A stretch of DNA of 64,000 bases, from NCBI GenBank assembly GCA_030827135.1, contig JAURFE010000001.1, positions 494,368-558,367 of the forward strand, written 5' to 3'. The stretch comes from Vicinamibacterales bacterium. Lineage in GTDB: Bacteria > Acidobacteriota > Vicinamibacteria > Vicinamibacterales > SCN-69-37. Within the stretch, counting starts at the first letter, position 1; every line of letters starts with the position of its first letter. A program made the translations under genes and the position numbers. A model generated the notes under the pieces. It did not search any database, was not told where the DNA came from, and saw only the letters and a program-made list of their open reading frames with translations. This document shows, piece after piece, positions 37,873 to 47,058 of the stretch.

Positions 37873-39281
37873 TAGTGCGACTCCCCGGGCGCCGCCGGCT
37901 GTTTCAGTTCCACCAGCACGCCGTGCGTGTCGGCCGGATGCACGAAGGCGATGAGCGACCCGTGCGCGCCGCGGCGTGGTTCCTTGTCGATCATCCGGAT
38001 GCCGGCCCCGACGACGTGGACAATGGCGGCGTGAATATCGCGCACCCGCAGCGCCACGTGGTGCAGGCCGGGGCCGCGTTTGTCGAGATACGTCGCGATC
38101 GGCGACCCGGGCGCGATCGACTCGACCAACTCCAGCTTCGCATCGCCCGTGTCCACAAACCGCACACGGGTGTTCTGCCCCTTCACGTCCTGCGGGGTGT
38201 CCGATGACAGCCCCAACACGCCGGTGAAGAACTTCAGCGACGCCTCCGGGTCGGCGACGGCGATGCCGACGTGGTCGATGCCGATGACCCCGGAAAAGCC
38301 TCCCGACGTCTTTTCCGGAGACGTGGGTAACGCGTGACCCACCGCCTGCGCCATCACGGTCGCGGCGGCACCGTAGGGATCCACCTCGCGCGCCGCAATG
38401 CGATCGAGCCACTGGCCGAATTCACCGGGCTGCAGCACGTTGGCTTCCAGATGCTGCATGAAACGGCGGCCGAGAATCTCGCGCAGCCGCCATTCCGCAC
38501 GCGCGCGGCGACGGGCGCCAAGCGTGTCCGACGACTGCTCGCGGAACCGGTCGATCGTGTCGATGAGTTCGCCGATGCCGCGACTGGCGGTCGCTTCCGT
38601 GCGCAGGACGGGCGGCCGCCACCCCTCGCTCATCGCATCGTCAAGCGACAGCATCATCTCGATGGAGGCGGCGGTGCGGTCGGCGCCTTCGCGGTCGGCC
38701 TTGTTGACGACGAAGATGTCGGCGATCTCCATGATGCCGGCCTTGAGCGCCTGCACTTCATCGCCGGTGCCGGGCACCAGCGTGACGACCGAGACGTCGG
38801 CGGTGCGCACGATGTCGACTTCGTCCTGGCCGACGCCAACGGTTTCGATGATCACCACGTCGTAGCCGGCGGCGTCGAGCACGATCGCCGCTTCGGCAGT
38901 GGTTCGCGCGAGGCCGCCCAGATGCCCGCGCGTGGCCATGCTCCGGATGAACACGCCCTCGTCTTCCGCGTGCGCCTGCATGCGCACGCGATCGCCCAGA
39001 ATCGCGCCGCCGCTGAACGGGCTGGTCGGATCCACGGCGAGGATGCTCACCTTCTTGCCGCGCTTGCGGAGTTCTGCAGTGATCTTGTCCACAAGCGTGC
39101 TTTTGCCGGCGCCCGGCGGTCCGGTGATTCCGATGAGATAGGCGCGTCCGGTCTTCGCGAAGATGCGGCCGATCAGCGCGGCGCCATCAGGCGACTCATT
39201 TTCGATCAGCGAAATGGCCCGGGCGATGGCGCGCGGGTCGCCTGCCAGCAGGCGGTCGGTCAGAGGCAGGGGCTCGGTCAC
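37872..39281 (-). CDS. MeaB GTPase fused to methylmalonyl-CoA epimerase
   Basis: 469 residues. Residues 1 to about 330 are MeaB: Walker A ITGPPGAGKST (Lys60), SILAVDPTSPFSGGAILGDRVRM, DVVIIETVGVGQDEVDI and NKADREGA. Residues 331-469 are an epimerase (glyoxalase fold): IDHVGIAVADPEASLKFF, LHHVALRVRDI and VELKQP with the metal ligands. The frame is continuous; the domain boundary is near 38291. MeaB protects B12-dependent methylmalonyl-CoA mutase, and the epimerase makes its substrate, so a fusion is sensible. No mutase is in the window. Start GTG 39281 has AGGACGAG upstream. Confidence 0.9.
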   Translation of the reverse strand: MTEPLPLTDRLLAGDPRAIARAISLIENESPDGAALIGRIFAKTGRAYLIGITGPPGAGKSTLVDKITAELRKRGKKVSILAVDPTSPFSGGAILGDRVRMQAHAEDEGVFIRSMATRGHLGGLARTTAEAAIVLDAAGYDVVIIETVGVGQDEVDIVRTADVSVVTLVPGTGDEVQALKAGIMEIADIFVVNKADREGADRTAASIEMMLSLDDAMSEGWRPPVLRTEATASRGIGELIDTIDRFREQSSDTLGARRRARAEWRLREILGRRFMQHLEANVLQPGEFGQWLDRIAAREVDPYGAAATVMAQAVGHALPTSPEKTSGGFSGVIGIDHVGIAVADPEASLKFFTGVLGLSSDTPQDVKGQNTRVRFVDTGDAKLELVESIAPGSPIATYLDKRGPGLHHVALRVRDIHAAIVHVVGAGIRMIDKEPRRGAHGSLIAFVHPADTHGVLVELKQPAAPGESH

Positions 39282-39289
39282 GGCTCGTC

Positions 39290-40435
39290 CTATTGTCCCA
39301 GCAACTGTCGCGCGATGACGAGGCGCTGAATCTCGCTGGTGCCTTCGCCGATCGTGCAGAGTTTGACGTCGCGGAAAAACTTCTCGGCCGGATAGTCCTT
39401 GATGAATCCGTAGCCGCCGTGAATCTGGACGGATTCCTCTGCCGCGCGCACCGCGATTTCGCTCGAGTACAACTTCGCCATCGACGACTCGCGGCCCGTG
39501 CGCACAACGCCCTGATCCTTCATCCAGGCCGCGCGATACGTGAGCAGGCGGGCCGCTTCGATCCGTGTGGCCATGTCCGCCAGCTTCCACTGAATCGCCT
39601 GGAAGCTCGCGATCGGCTGGCCAAACTGCCGTCGGTCCTTGGCGTATCGAAGCGCCGCTTCATACGCGCCCTGCGCCAGCCCGACCGCCAGTGCCGCAAT
39701 GCCGATGCGACCGGCATCCAGTACCTGCAGCGTGTTGATGAATCCCTGGCCTTCCTCCCCCACCATCGCATCGGCCGGCACACGGCAATCTTCAAAAATC
39801 ACTTCGCTCGTGTCGCTCGCACGCATCCCGAGCTTGTGTTCCTTTTTCCCCGCGCGCATCCCCTTGGTCCCCTTCGGGACGACAAATGCGGTGATCCCCC
39901 GATGCGCCTTCGCCCGATCGGTGACGGTCATGACGACGATGGCGCCGCCGACAGAGCCGTGAGTGATGAACTGCTTGGCGCCGTTGATGACCCAGTCGCT
40001 GCCGTCACGTCGCGCGGTGGTGCGCATGGCCGCCGCATCGCTGCCGGCGCCCGGCTCGGTCAATCCCCACGCGCCGAGGTACTCCCCCTTGATGAGGGGC
40101 ACGACGTACTGCTGTTTCTGCGCCTCCGTGCCGAACATGCACAAGTGCGCCGTGCACAGACCGTTGTGCGCGGCGACCGACAACGAGACGGACGGACACA
40201 CCCTGGCCAGTTCCTCAATGCAGATGCAGTACTCGACGGCTGACATGCCGGAGCCGCCGTACTCGTCAGGAAACTGGATGCCCATCAGGCCGAGCCCGGC
40301 CATCTTGGTGACCAGACTGTGAGGAAAGGCTTCGGCGTCGTCCCATTCCATCACGAACGGGCCGATCTCGGCTTCCGCGAACTCGCGGACGGTCCGTCGG
40401 AGCAGTGTCTGCTGACTGGTAGGGCGCAAGTCCAT
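39290..40435 (-). CDS. Acyl-CoA dehydrogenase
   Basis: 381 residues from ATG 40435. The FAD/substrate signature [61 protein letters not shown] and the C-terminal ARQLLGQ follow the family plan; the catalytic Glu is expected in the EGTSEIQ stretch, as in short-chain enzymes. Electrons would go to EtfAB. It heads a run of minus-strand CoA genes. Confidence 0.92.
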   Translation of the reverse strand: MDLRPTSQQTLLRRTVREFAEAEIGPFVMEWDDAEAFPHSLVTKMAGLGLMGIQFPDEYGGSGMSAVEYCICIEELARVCPSVSLSVAAHNGLCTAHLCMFGTEAQKQQYVVPLIKGEYLGAWGLTEPGAGSDAAAMRTTARRDGSDWVINGAKQFITHGSVGGAIVVMTVTDRAKAHRGITAFVVPKGTKGMRAGKKEHKLGMRASDTSEVIFEDCRVPADAMVGEEGQGFINTLQVLDAGRIGIAALAVGLAQGAYEAALRYAKDRRQFGQPIASFQAIQWKLADMATRIEAARLLTYRAAWMKDQGVVRTGRESSMAKLYSSEIAVRAAEESVQIHGGYGFIKDYPAEKFFRDVKLCTIGEGTSEIQRLVIARQLLGQ

Positions 40436-40493
40436 CCTGAGAAAAATATCACGGAGGCTGGCGAACCCCCGGGATTCCGCCGATAGCCCGACC

Positions 40494-40988
40494 ATGCAAA
40501 TGCTGAGAAAGACTATTGGTGTGGGTCTCCTGTCTCTGGCGGGGCTGGTCGCGGTGCCCGCTACGGCCCATGCCGACATCACGGCCTTCTTCGGAGTGGG
40601 TCAGGGCCCGGAGACGCGCACGGCCAAGGGCCTGTCGTTTGGCGTGAGCCTGATCGTCGTCGGATTCGAGGTCGAGTACTCCGACATCTCAGCGAAAACC
40701 GATGTGGGAGCCGTCGCACCGCGCCTGCGCACCGGGATGGTCAACGCCGTGGTGCAGACCCCGACATCAAGCGTCCAGCTCTACGCGACTGCGGGCGTGG
40801 GCGGCTACCGGGAAAACAGCGTGGGCGACACCGAGACCAGCACCGCCATCAATCTCGGAGGCGGCGTGAAGATGAGCCTGATGGGGCCCCTCAGGCTCCG
40901 CCTGGACTATCGGTTGTTCACGTTGCGCGGCAACCCCGCCGCCAAGACCGTGCACCGGCTGTACGCTGGGGTCAATACCAGTTTCTGA
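40494..40988 (+). CDS. Small outer-membrane beta-barrel-like protein
   Basis: 164 residues. Signal peptide [25 protein letters not shown], then alternating hydrophobic/polar strands ([59 protein letters not shown]) and a C-terminal Phe (AGVNTSF), as in OmpA/OmpW-like 8-strand barrels. The stop TGA merges with the first bases of the following word array. No function is assigned. It is divergent from the acyl-CoA dehydrogenase gene. Confidence 0.75.
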   Translation: MQMLRKTIGVGLLSLAGLVAVPATAHADITAFFGVGQGPETRTAKGLSFGVSLIVVGFEVEYSDISAKTDVGAVAPRLRTGMVNAVVQTPTSSVQLYATAGVGGYRENSVGDTETSTAINLGGGVKMSLMGPLRLRLDYRLFTLRGNPAAKTVHRLYAGVNTSF

Positions 40989-41152
40989 ACCCTGGACCTC
41001 TGGACCGTGGTTCATAGTTCATCGGTTCATGGTTCATGGTGCCGTTCATGGTTCGGGGCTCCTGGTTCGAGTAGGGCGCGCTGGGTTTGAGCGCACCGGA
41101 CACGGTTCAGGGTTCCGCACCGATGAACCATGAACCGATGAACCATGAACCC
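40986..41152. repeat. Inverted pair of GGTTCAT word arrays around a 26-bp hairpin
   Basis: The left arm 41009-41042 is built from GGTTCAT(A/G/CG) words; the right arm 41119-41152 is its reverse complement (ATGAACC words). Over about 34 bp they differ by one mismatch and one indel. The loop holds a further GGTTCATGG/GGTTCGGGG region and hairpin copy 2 (41072-41097). The element lies between convergent genes, where it could end both transcripts. Confidence 0.85.
41072..41097. repeat. 26-bp hairpin element, copy 2
   Basis: TAGGGCGCGCT, loop, then TTGAGCGCACC. It equals copy 1 except for the loop and one stem base (AGCGCACC instead of AGCGCGCC). It sits in the loop of the inverted word arrays. 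Confidence 0.8.
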
Positions 41153-41164
41153 GAAGCGAGCGCT

Positions 41165-41671
41165 TTATCTCACCTTCGTCAGCCCCATGCGCTCTATGCG
41201 CAGCACGGCAGCCTTCATCCGTTCGTAGAGCGGCTGCGCTTCGGCGGGCAGAGCTTCAGCCAGCACCAGCAGCGGGTCGTAGCTGGCTTTCGGCACCGCG
41301 GGGTCAAACAGGAACAGGTACGCGACCGAGTCACCCGGCTTCTCCGCCGACTTGTAGATGATCCAGTTGGCCGCCTGGAGTTTGCGCGTGGAGGCGTCGG
41401 CCTTGACCAGCGCCTCCTTCAGCCGCACAAGCACCGCGTCAAAATCCGCGACCTTGGCCGTCGCCACGTGAAAGATCAGGAGTCCCGCTCCAGACGGAAA
41501 CTCATAGGTCACCGGAGGACCGGTCGGGGCGGCGGGCGTCGCAGCAGGGGTCGCCGGTTTTTGCGTGACCGTCGGCACCGGCACCGGTGGGGGGACGGTC
41601 TGGGCAACGGCCTGCCCGGCGGTCACAAGCGCCATCAGTCCAAGGCAGAGGGTCACGGGTCGACGGGCCAT
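41165..41671 (-). CDS. Secreted protein, paralogue A
   Basis: 168 residues: signal peptide (MARRPVTLCLGLMALVTAGQAVAQ), a Pro/Ala/Thr linker (about residues 25-55), then a globular domain ending RIERMGLTKVR. It resembles the neighbour at 41763-42260: both have a hydrophobic strand after the linker (GLLIFHV / VMLMITV), a mid-region LFLFDP / VVFLDPP, and a helical tail. The two thus look like a tandem duplication. No known family. Confidence 0.65.
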   Translation of the reverse strand: MARRPVTLCLGLMALVTAGQAVAQTVPPPVPVPTVTQKPATPAATPAAPTGPPVTYEFPSGAGLLIFHVATAKVADFDAVLVRLKEALVKADASTRKLQAANWIIYKSAEKPGDSVAYLFLFDPAVPKASYDPLLVLAEALPAEAQPLYERMKAAVLRIERMGLTKVR

Positions 41672-41700
41672 CAGTTGTCCATTGTGCAGGAAGTCACGCG

Positions 41701-41741
41701 GAAAAAAGAAAAGGACGTCACCGCCGAAGCAGTGACGTCCT
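41701..41741 (-). terminator. Rho-independent terminator
   Basis: A perfect 10-bp inverted repeat, AGGACGTCAC (41712-41721) and GTGACGTCCT (41732-41741), followed on the minus strand by a T-rich run (complement of 41701-41712). It ends transcription of the gene at 41763-42260 before the paralogue. Confidence 0.9.
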
Positions 41742-41762
41742 GGGAAAGTCGAACGGGAATCC

Positions 41763-42260
41763 TTACTTGCGGGCCAGCGGCCAGATGCCCTGGGATTCGA
41801 CCGACGCCTTCAGCTTTTCGAAGACGGCGTCGATCTGCTTGCGGATTTCCACGTCATCCGCTTTCCAGGCCCCTGAGTAGTAGAGCAACTGCGTGAACTC
41901 GTAGCTCTGATTGGCCACGGGCGGATCGAGGAACACCACATATGGCCGAGCCTGACCAGGGGGCAGTTCGGCCGTCAGACGCAGAAGCTGCATCGACTTG
42001 GCCTGTGCCTGAAGCTCGGGCTTGTCGCTGGCGCTGAGGGCGGCGCGAATCGCCCCATAGGCATCCTCAAACACGGCCTCCTGACCACCTTTCACCGTGA
42101 TCATCAGCATGACGGGGCTGGTCCCATCAAACTTGAATGGGTCCGCCGCCGCGGGATCCTGCGCCTGCGCGGTCGCCGCCACCGTGAACAACATTCCGGC
42201 CACGCTCAACGCGACCACCACGCGCCGGCTCACGACCGGCAAGAAACCGAACAACCGCAT
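41763..42260 (-). CDS. Secreted protein, paralogue B
   Basis: 165 residues from ATG 42260, which has a strong GAGGAGG ribosome-binding site. Signal peptide about residues 1-34 (VVVALSVAGMLFTVAATAQAQ), then a 130-residue domain similar to paralogue A. A run of hydrophobic beta (SPVMLMITVKGG) and the PYVVFLDPPVANQSYE segment are recognisable in both. Unknown function; probably periplasmic. A strong terminator follows. Confidence 0.68.
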   Translation of the reverse strand: MRLFGFLPVVSRRVVVALSVAGMLFTVAATAQAQDPAAADPFKFDGTSPVMLMITVKGGQEAVFEDAYGAIRAALSASDKPELQAQAKSMQLLRLTAELPPGQARPYVVFLDPPVANQSYEFTQLLYYSGAWKADDVEIRKQIDAVFEKLKASVESQGIWPLARK

Positions 42261-42346
42261 GCACATCCTCCTCGCCACTGGGGGCGTTGGTCCAAAAAAG
42301 GAAAGCCTACTCTACCGTACTGAACCGGGGTGTGACGAGACTCGAC

Positions 42347-43465
42347 TTAGACGAATACCTGGAAAATTTCGTTCGCCACCAGCATCCCCTCCCGGGTCAG
42401 CCCGAAACGCCCGTTTTTGTGCCACACCTGATGACTCTGCACGAATGGATCCAGGTCCGCGCCATAACGTTCCCAGGGATCTATCCCAAACCGGGCCTGA
42501 AACCGGGCACTCTCAATGCCCTCAGTCAGGCGAAGCCCGGTAAAAAGGGCTTCTTCCACCCGCGCCCGTGTAGACAAGGACTCCACATCGCCGGCCACGG
42601 ACTGCCCGCCTCCAATTCGATCCACGTAGTCGGCGGTCGACGCGAGGTTCTTCCATCGCCGGCCGTTCACGGTCGAATGCGCGCCACACCCGAATCCGAA
42701 CCAGTCACCCGCCTGCCAGTACTTCAAATTGTGGCGGGACTGGTGTCCCGGCCTGGCCGCATTGGAGATCTCGTATTGTTCCAGTCCGGCCGCCCCGAGG
42801 CGGTTCAGTCCCTCGAGATACATGTCCGCCGCATCGTCATCAGGCGCCATCGACCATCCGGCGCGCGCCATGTCTTCCTTCAGCGGCGCGTTCGGATACA
42901 ACTCCAGCAAGTACAGGGACAGGTGGTCCGGCGCGAGGGCGAGGGCGCGGTCGATTGTGCGCAGCCACGACGCCGGCGACTGCGCGGGCAGCCACAACAT
43001 CAGGTCAAACGACACCGACTTGAACCCGGTGCGCATTGCGGCTTCTATCGCCTCGACGGCCCGCGCCGATGAATGGATGCGCCCCAGCCGGCGCAACTCG
43101 TCGTCGTCGAACGACTGCACGCCAAAACTCAGGCGATTGATGCCTGCGTCGCGGAAGGCGGCCAGGCGTGCGGGCGTGGCCGTTTCGGGATTGGTCTCGA
43201 GCGTAATCTCGGCATCAGCCGTCACCTCGAACGTCTCACGACACGCGGCAATCAGGCGCGCAATCTCGGCGGGGTCGAGGAGCGAGGGGGTGCCGCCGCC
43301 GAAGAAGATCGTGTCAGCCCCCCCACCGGGTGCGCGGCGGATCTCCTGCTCCAGCGCAGCGACGTACCGGACCTTCAGCGCGTCATCGAGCAAGCCGCGA
43401 TTGAAGTTGCAGTAGGAACAGATCGCCTGGCAGAAAGGGATGTGCAGGTATAAACCGAGGTTCAT
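42347..43465 (-). CDS. hemW: Radical SAM HemW-like protein
   Basis: 372 residues. The radical-SAM motif CQAICSYCNF (CxxxCxxC) follows GLYLHIPF at the N-terminus; TIFFGGGTPSLL, LETNPET and GVQSFDDDELRRLGR are HemW/HemN-type blocks. HemW is now seen as a heme chaperone and not as a coproporphyrinogen oxidase. The ATG at 43465 lies in the sequence of the GATGAACC word; an in-frame ATG five codons upstream (43480) is in the array too, so the true N-terminus is set by the repeat. Confidence 0.88.
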   Translation of the reverse strand: MNLGLYLHIPFCQAICSYCNFNRGLLDDALKVRYVAALEQEIRRAPGGGADTIFFGGGTPSLLDPAEIARLIAACRETFEVTADAEITLETNPETATPARLAAFRDAGINRLSFGVQSFDDDELRRLGRIHSSARAVEAIEAAMRTGFKSVSFDLMLWLPAQSPASWLRTIDRALALAPDHLSLYLLELYPNAPLKEDMARAGWSMAPDDDAADMYLEGLNRLGAAGLEQYEISNAARPGHQSRHNLKYWQAGDWFGFGCGAHSTVNGRRWKNLASTADYVDRIGGGQSVAGDVESLSTRARVEEALFTGLRLTEGIESARFQARFGIDPWERYGADLDPFVQSHQVWHKNGRFGLTREGMLVANEIFQVFV

Positions 43466-43527
43466 CGGTTCATGGTTCATGGTTCAGTGGTGCTGTTCAG
43501 GGTGCGGGGTTCCGGGTGCGGGGTTCA
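43459..43527. repeat. Word array at the hemW start / DnaC-like stop
   Basis: GGTTCAT(CGG/GG) words (43459-43487) run into TTCAGGGTGCGGGG and TTCCGGGTGCGGGG (14-bp words), ending at TTCA. The minus-strand TGA stop of the DnaC-like gene (43525-43527) and the ATG of hemW both come from the words. It uses the same word as the 41009-41152 arrays but shows only one arm. Confidence 0.78.
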
Positions 43528-44400
43528 GCCGCGCCCGGCTTTGCCGCCTGGCCACTGCAACTCACGCGCTTCGCGCGGGTTCTTCAGGGACCGGAGCGGG
43601 TCGTTGTCCTTGAGCTGGGCGCGGGCCGGGCCACGGGCGCGCGCGGGAAGCACGCGGCGTCCCTTGTTGGTCTGCCACAGGATGGTCAAATCGTTGGGAC
43701 CGCCGTTGGGCGGCAACATCCGGTAGTCGCCACCGTCGTATTCGAGGAACTCGCACATCTCGTGGAGACGCGAGTGCATCCGGTAGCCGACACGCGCCTT
43801 GAGCGAATCCAGGTCCGATTCGTCCGGCGTGTCTTCGTAGTTGGTCGTAAAGATGGTCGGCCGCCGTTCGTTGTAGCGGGTGTTCACGATGAGGTTCATC
43901 GTTTCCTCCACCCACTCCGACGGCTTCTCGGACCCGAGGTCGTCAAGCACCAGCAACTCGGCGTCCATGACCGGCCGGATGATGTCCATCTCGGCCGTCC
44001 GCACCACCGGGTTGTAGGTGGACCGAATGACCTTCAGCAGTTCACGCACGTCGTAAAACAACGCCCGCGCGCCTTTTTCAAGCACCACCTGGCGCAGGAC
44101 GGCCACGGCTATGTGTGTCTTGCCAATGCCGGGAGGCCCGATCAGACACAAGCCCTTGGTCACGGCCGGAAACTGATCCGCAAAACGGCGCGCATACGTG
44201 ACGGCCGACTGAAGCTTTTCGTTCGGGTATATCAGGAAATTCTTCAGATCGCACTTGGCGTAGCGCGGCGGAATTCGCGCATCCCGCAGCAACCGGTCCG
44301 ACGCCTGCACCCGCCAGCATGCACAGCGCTCGACGCGGCGCACACCCTCGGCCGTCGCGGCTTTCCATCCAGTTCCGTTGCAATGCGGGCAGTCAGACAC
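43525..44400 (-). CDS. DnaC/IstB-like ATP-binding protein
   Basis: 291 residues. An N-terminal zinc-ribbon-like CPHCNGTG...CAC motif precedes an AAA+ core: Walker A IGPPGIGKTHIAVA, Walker B LLVLDDLGSEKPSEWV, sensor FTTNYED. This matches replicative helicase loaders (DnaC/DnaI) and IstB. No transposase is near, so helicase loading or primosome work is more likely. The start is GTG 44400. The last residues (PGGKAGRG) precede the array that supplies the stop. Confidence 0.82.
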   Translation of the reverse strand: MSDCPHCNGTGWKAATAEGVRRVERCACWRVQASDRLLRDARIPPRYAKCDLKNFLIYPNEKLQSAVTYARRFADQFPAVTKGLCLIGPPGIGKTHIAVAVLRQVVLEKGARALFYDVRELLKVIRSTYNPVVRTAEMDIIRPVMDAELLVLDDLGSEKPSEWVEETMNLIVNTRYNERRPTIFTTNYEDTPDESDLDSLKARVGYRMHSRLHEMCEFLEYDGGDYRMLPPNGGPNDLTILWQTNKGRRVLPARARGPARAQLKDNDPLRSLKNPREARELQWPGGKAGRG

Positions 44401-44452
44401 GACGCCGTGAGGATATCAGATGCGCCCAGATGCAGGCGAGTCGAGCGCCGGA

Positions 44453-46840
44453 TTACTCGCTACGCATGGTGGTGTGGGGTGTGACCCGTGACGCCTTGAG
44501 CGCCGGCCCCCAGCTGGCCGCCACTGTCACGCCGAGCTGAAGCAGGAACGCGAGCAAGTACAACCGCGGGTCAAGGGGCGAGAGGCCGGTGAGCGCCGCC
44601 CGCGCGAGCGATCCTGCCCCACCCGCCACAAGGAGTCCGGCGATCAGGGCCGGCACGACCAGCTGGATCGATTCGCCCAGGATGAGACGCCGCAGATCGG
44701 CGCCCGTCGCCCCGAGGGCCATCCGGATACCGAACTCCCGCGTGCGTTGATTGACGAGTTGACGGGTGACCCCGTACAACCCGACCGAGACCAGCAGTAC
44801 CGCCACCAGTCCACAGGTCGCGAAGAACACGGCGGCCACGCGGCCGGGCCACAGCGGCAACGCCAGTCGTTCCTCCATGGTCATCACGAGCGAAGGCGCC
44901 TGGCGGGGGTTCAGGTGCCGCCACTCCTCGCGCAGGCTCTTGGCCGCCACATCGGCTCCCGTCCGCCCACGCGTGATCACGGCCAGGGACGCCCCGTACA
45001 GGTCGTCGGTAAAGGGTCGATACAGTGACGGACGCGGAGCTTCGCCCATCCGGGTCGTGACCACCGTGCCCACCACGCCGACGACCTGGCGTGGCCGCCC
45101 GTCTGCGGTGTCGGTCAGCCACTGCCCCACGGCGGTGGTCCCCGGCCACAGCGCCTGCGCCAGGACCTCATTGACGATCACCACGTCACGGTCGCTCCCC
45201 AACGGCGTGGCAAACGTACGGCCGGCGCGCACGGGTATCTCCAGCGCGTCGAAGAAGGAGGCGGACACCGCCGCCGCGCTGACCGCCAGGCACCCCCCGA
45301 GCGTGCAATCACGCGCATCGGACGCGACGATGCTCGACGCCGGCGCCCCGATCTGAAACGACACACGGTCGGCCACGGCCACAGCGGCGAGATCGGTCCG
45401 GGCACTCAGGCGCGCCACCAGATCCGCCACGGGCAGCGCCGGGCCGTCGGCGGCGGGCTGCACCTGCATCACGGCCGTGTGCGAGGTGTTGAACCCCGGG
45501 TTGCTCGTCGTCGACGCCACATGGCTCGCGCCAAACATCAGCGCCAGCGTCAGGAATGTCGTCGAGCCGACGACCTGCAGGCGCACGAACACCCTGCGGA
45601 TACCGGCCGGTGCCAGCCCGCCGTCACTGCCGGCACCTTTGAGCCACCGAATCGGACCGAGTCGGCTGATCCGCCACGCCGGCGTCACGGTGGGCACGGC
45701 GGCTGCGACCGCCACCATGGCGGCGGTAAAGATCAGCATGCGCCAGTCGACCGAGAAGTGGAGACGTTGCGGAATGGGTGCCGGCAGACTCAGGCTGCCG
45801 AGCAGCGACTCACTGAGTGATGCCAGCAGGAGGGCCGCGCTGCCGGCAAGAACCGCCAGGATGAGCCCCTCGGCAAACAGCAGCCGGGTCAGGCGTCCGC
45901 GCCCCGCGCCCAGTGCCGCCCGGACGCCGAGTTCACGCTGCCGTTCTACGGAGCGGGCCAGGATGAGACCGGCGACATTCAGGCAGGCGATCAGCAACAC
46001 GAGGCCCACCGCCGCCATGCCGAGCAGGGCGACCCGTCCCAGCAGCCGGGCCTCGGGATGTCCGTCGTGCAGCGGCACATACTGCGCGCGCACCGCGTCC
46101 ACCTCCCCGGCAACGCGGCCACGGGCCACCGCCAGCAGTTCGGCATCAATCACGCCGCGCGGCGTCCCGCCTTTCGGGCGGCCGATCAGCGTCAGCCACG
46201 CTGCGTCCCGATCGCGCACGGCGCCTGCCCCGAGTGCGGGCACGGCTTCCAACGGAAGCCACACCTGTGGCTCGAAGAGGCCACCCGGCCCCTGATAGTC
46301 GTCGCGCACAACGCCGAGCACGGCCGTCAATTGCCCGTTCAGAACGGGGCCCTGCCCAAGCACGTTGGTCGACCGATCGAAGCGTGCCGCCCAATACCGC
46401 TCGCTGATTAGAATCGGAACGACGCCATCCGTCACGTCGGACGGTGATAACGGACGGCCCAGCCGCATCGGCGGCGTCACCACCGAGAAATACTCCGCCG
46501 ACACCGCCAACGCCCACACGTGTTCCGGACCACCGGGCGACTCTCCCGTCAGCGCGAGGCGGCCTTCGGCCGCGATCGTCTCAAACGACCGGGCGCCCTC
46601 CTGCAGGGCCTCAAACGCATCCTGACTGGTGTCCGCAATCGGGTCGCGTGTGGTCCCGACAAAGATCCAGCCGAACGATTCGCCACCGGGAACCGCAAAA
46701 GGCCGGAATACAAGCGCATTGACGCTCGAGAAGGCGACGGTATTGATGCCCAACCCGAGTGCCAGGGTGAAGATCACCAGCACCGCGTGGGCGGGTCGAC
46801 GGGCAATCCCCCGGACGGCATAACGAAAGTCGTCGAGCAT
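44453..46840 (-). CDS. ADOP-type ABC transporter permease (MacB-like)
   Basis: 795 residues. An N-terminal MLDDFRYAVRGIARRPAHAVLVIFTLALGLGINTVAFS segment, a MacB-like periplasmic domain, four internal segments (AALGAGRGRLTRLLFAEGLIL), a second periplasmic domain, then FtsX-type membrane helices (RTREFGIRMALGATGADLRRLILGES). This duplicated FtsX plan without an ATPase is the acidobacterial duplicated orphan permease. No ABC ATPase gene is adjacent. Such proteins are common and often multi-copy in Acidobacteriota; their function is not established. Confidence 0.88.
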   Translation of the reverse strand: MLDDFRYAVRGIARRPAHAVLVIFTLALGLGINTVAFSSVNALVFRPFAVPGGESFGWIFVGTTRDPIADTSQDAFEALQEGARSFETIAAEGRLALTGESPGGPEHVWALAVSAEYFSVVTPPMRLGRPLSPSDVTDGVVPILISERYWAARFDRSTNVLGQGPVLNGQLTAVLGVVRDDYQGPGGLFEPQVWLPLEAVPALGAGAVRDRDAAWLTLIGRPKGGTPRGVIDAELLAVARGRVAGEVDAVRAQYVPLHDGHPEARLLGRVALLGMAAVGLVLLIACLNVAGLILARSVERQRELGVRAALGAGRGRLTRLLFAEGLILAVLAGSAALLLASLSESLLGSLSLPAPIPQRLHFSVDWRMLIFTAAMVAVAAAVPTVTPAWRISRLGPIRWLKGAGSDGGLAPAGIRRVFVRLQVVGSTTFLTLALMFGASHVASTTSNPGFNTSHTAVMQVQPAADGPALPVADLVARLSARTDLAAVAVADRVSFQIGAPASSIVASDARDCTLGGCLAVSAAAVSASFFDALEIPVRAGRTFATPLGSDRDVVIVNEVLAQALWPGTTAVGQWLTDTADGRPRQVVGVVGTVVTTRMGEAPRPSLYRPFTDDLYGASLAVITRGRTGADVAAKSLREEWRHLNPRQAPSLVMTMEERLALPLWPGRVAAVFFATCGLVAVLLVSVGLYGVTRQLVNQRTREFGIRMALGATGADLRRLILGESIQLVVPALIAGLLVAGGAGSLARAALTGLSPLDPRLYLLAFLLQLGVTVAASWGPALKASRVTPHTTMRSE

Positions 46841-47058
46841 ACGGCGGTAGAGACGAAAAATCCCGCCGTCCGGGTCCGTGTCCCTGTCGCGGCTGGTTTG
46901 GCGGCCGGTTCGGATGCCGTGGGTGTTTCCCGGGATCGGGTACTGCAGCGCTCGACATCGTCGTCCGCGCAGGCTGCAATGCCCCGGCTGTGACGGTCAC
47001 CTAGTGGTGGGAGAGGCCGGTGGTCAAGGGGAGCGCCCGGCCATGGTGGCTCATCTCC
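46841..47058. other. Non-coding gap between the ADOP and hspR genes
   Basis: 218 bp. It should carry the promoter of the ADOP gene. No clear -35/-10 pair, RNA gene or repeat was seen, apart from the word array overlapping its right end. Confidence 0.6.

Noticed and set aside
41060-41075. tRNA T-loop-like GGTTCGAG
   Set aside because: It is one of the degenerate GGTTCAT words; no acceptor stem or anticodon arm can be drawn.
43525-44400. IS21-type IstB transposition helper
   Set aside because: No transposase, terminal inverted repeats or target duplication nearby; a helicase-loader role fits better.
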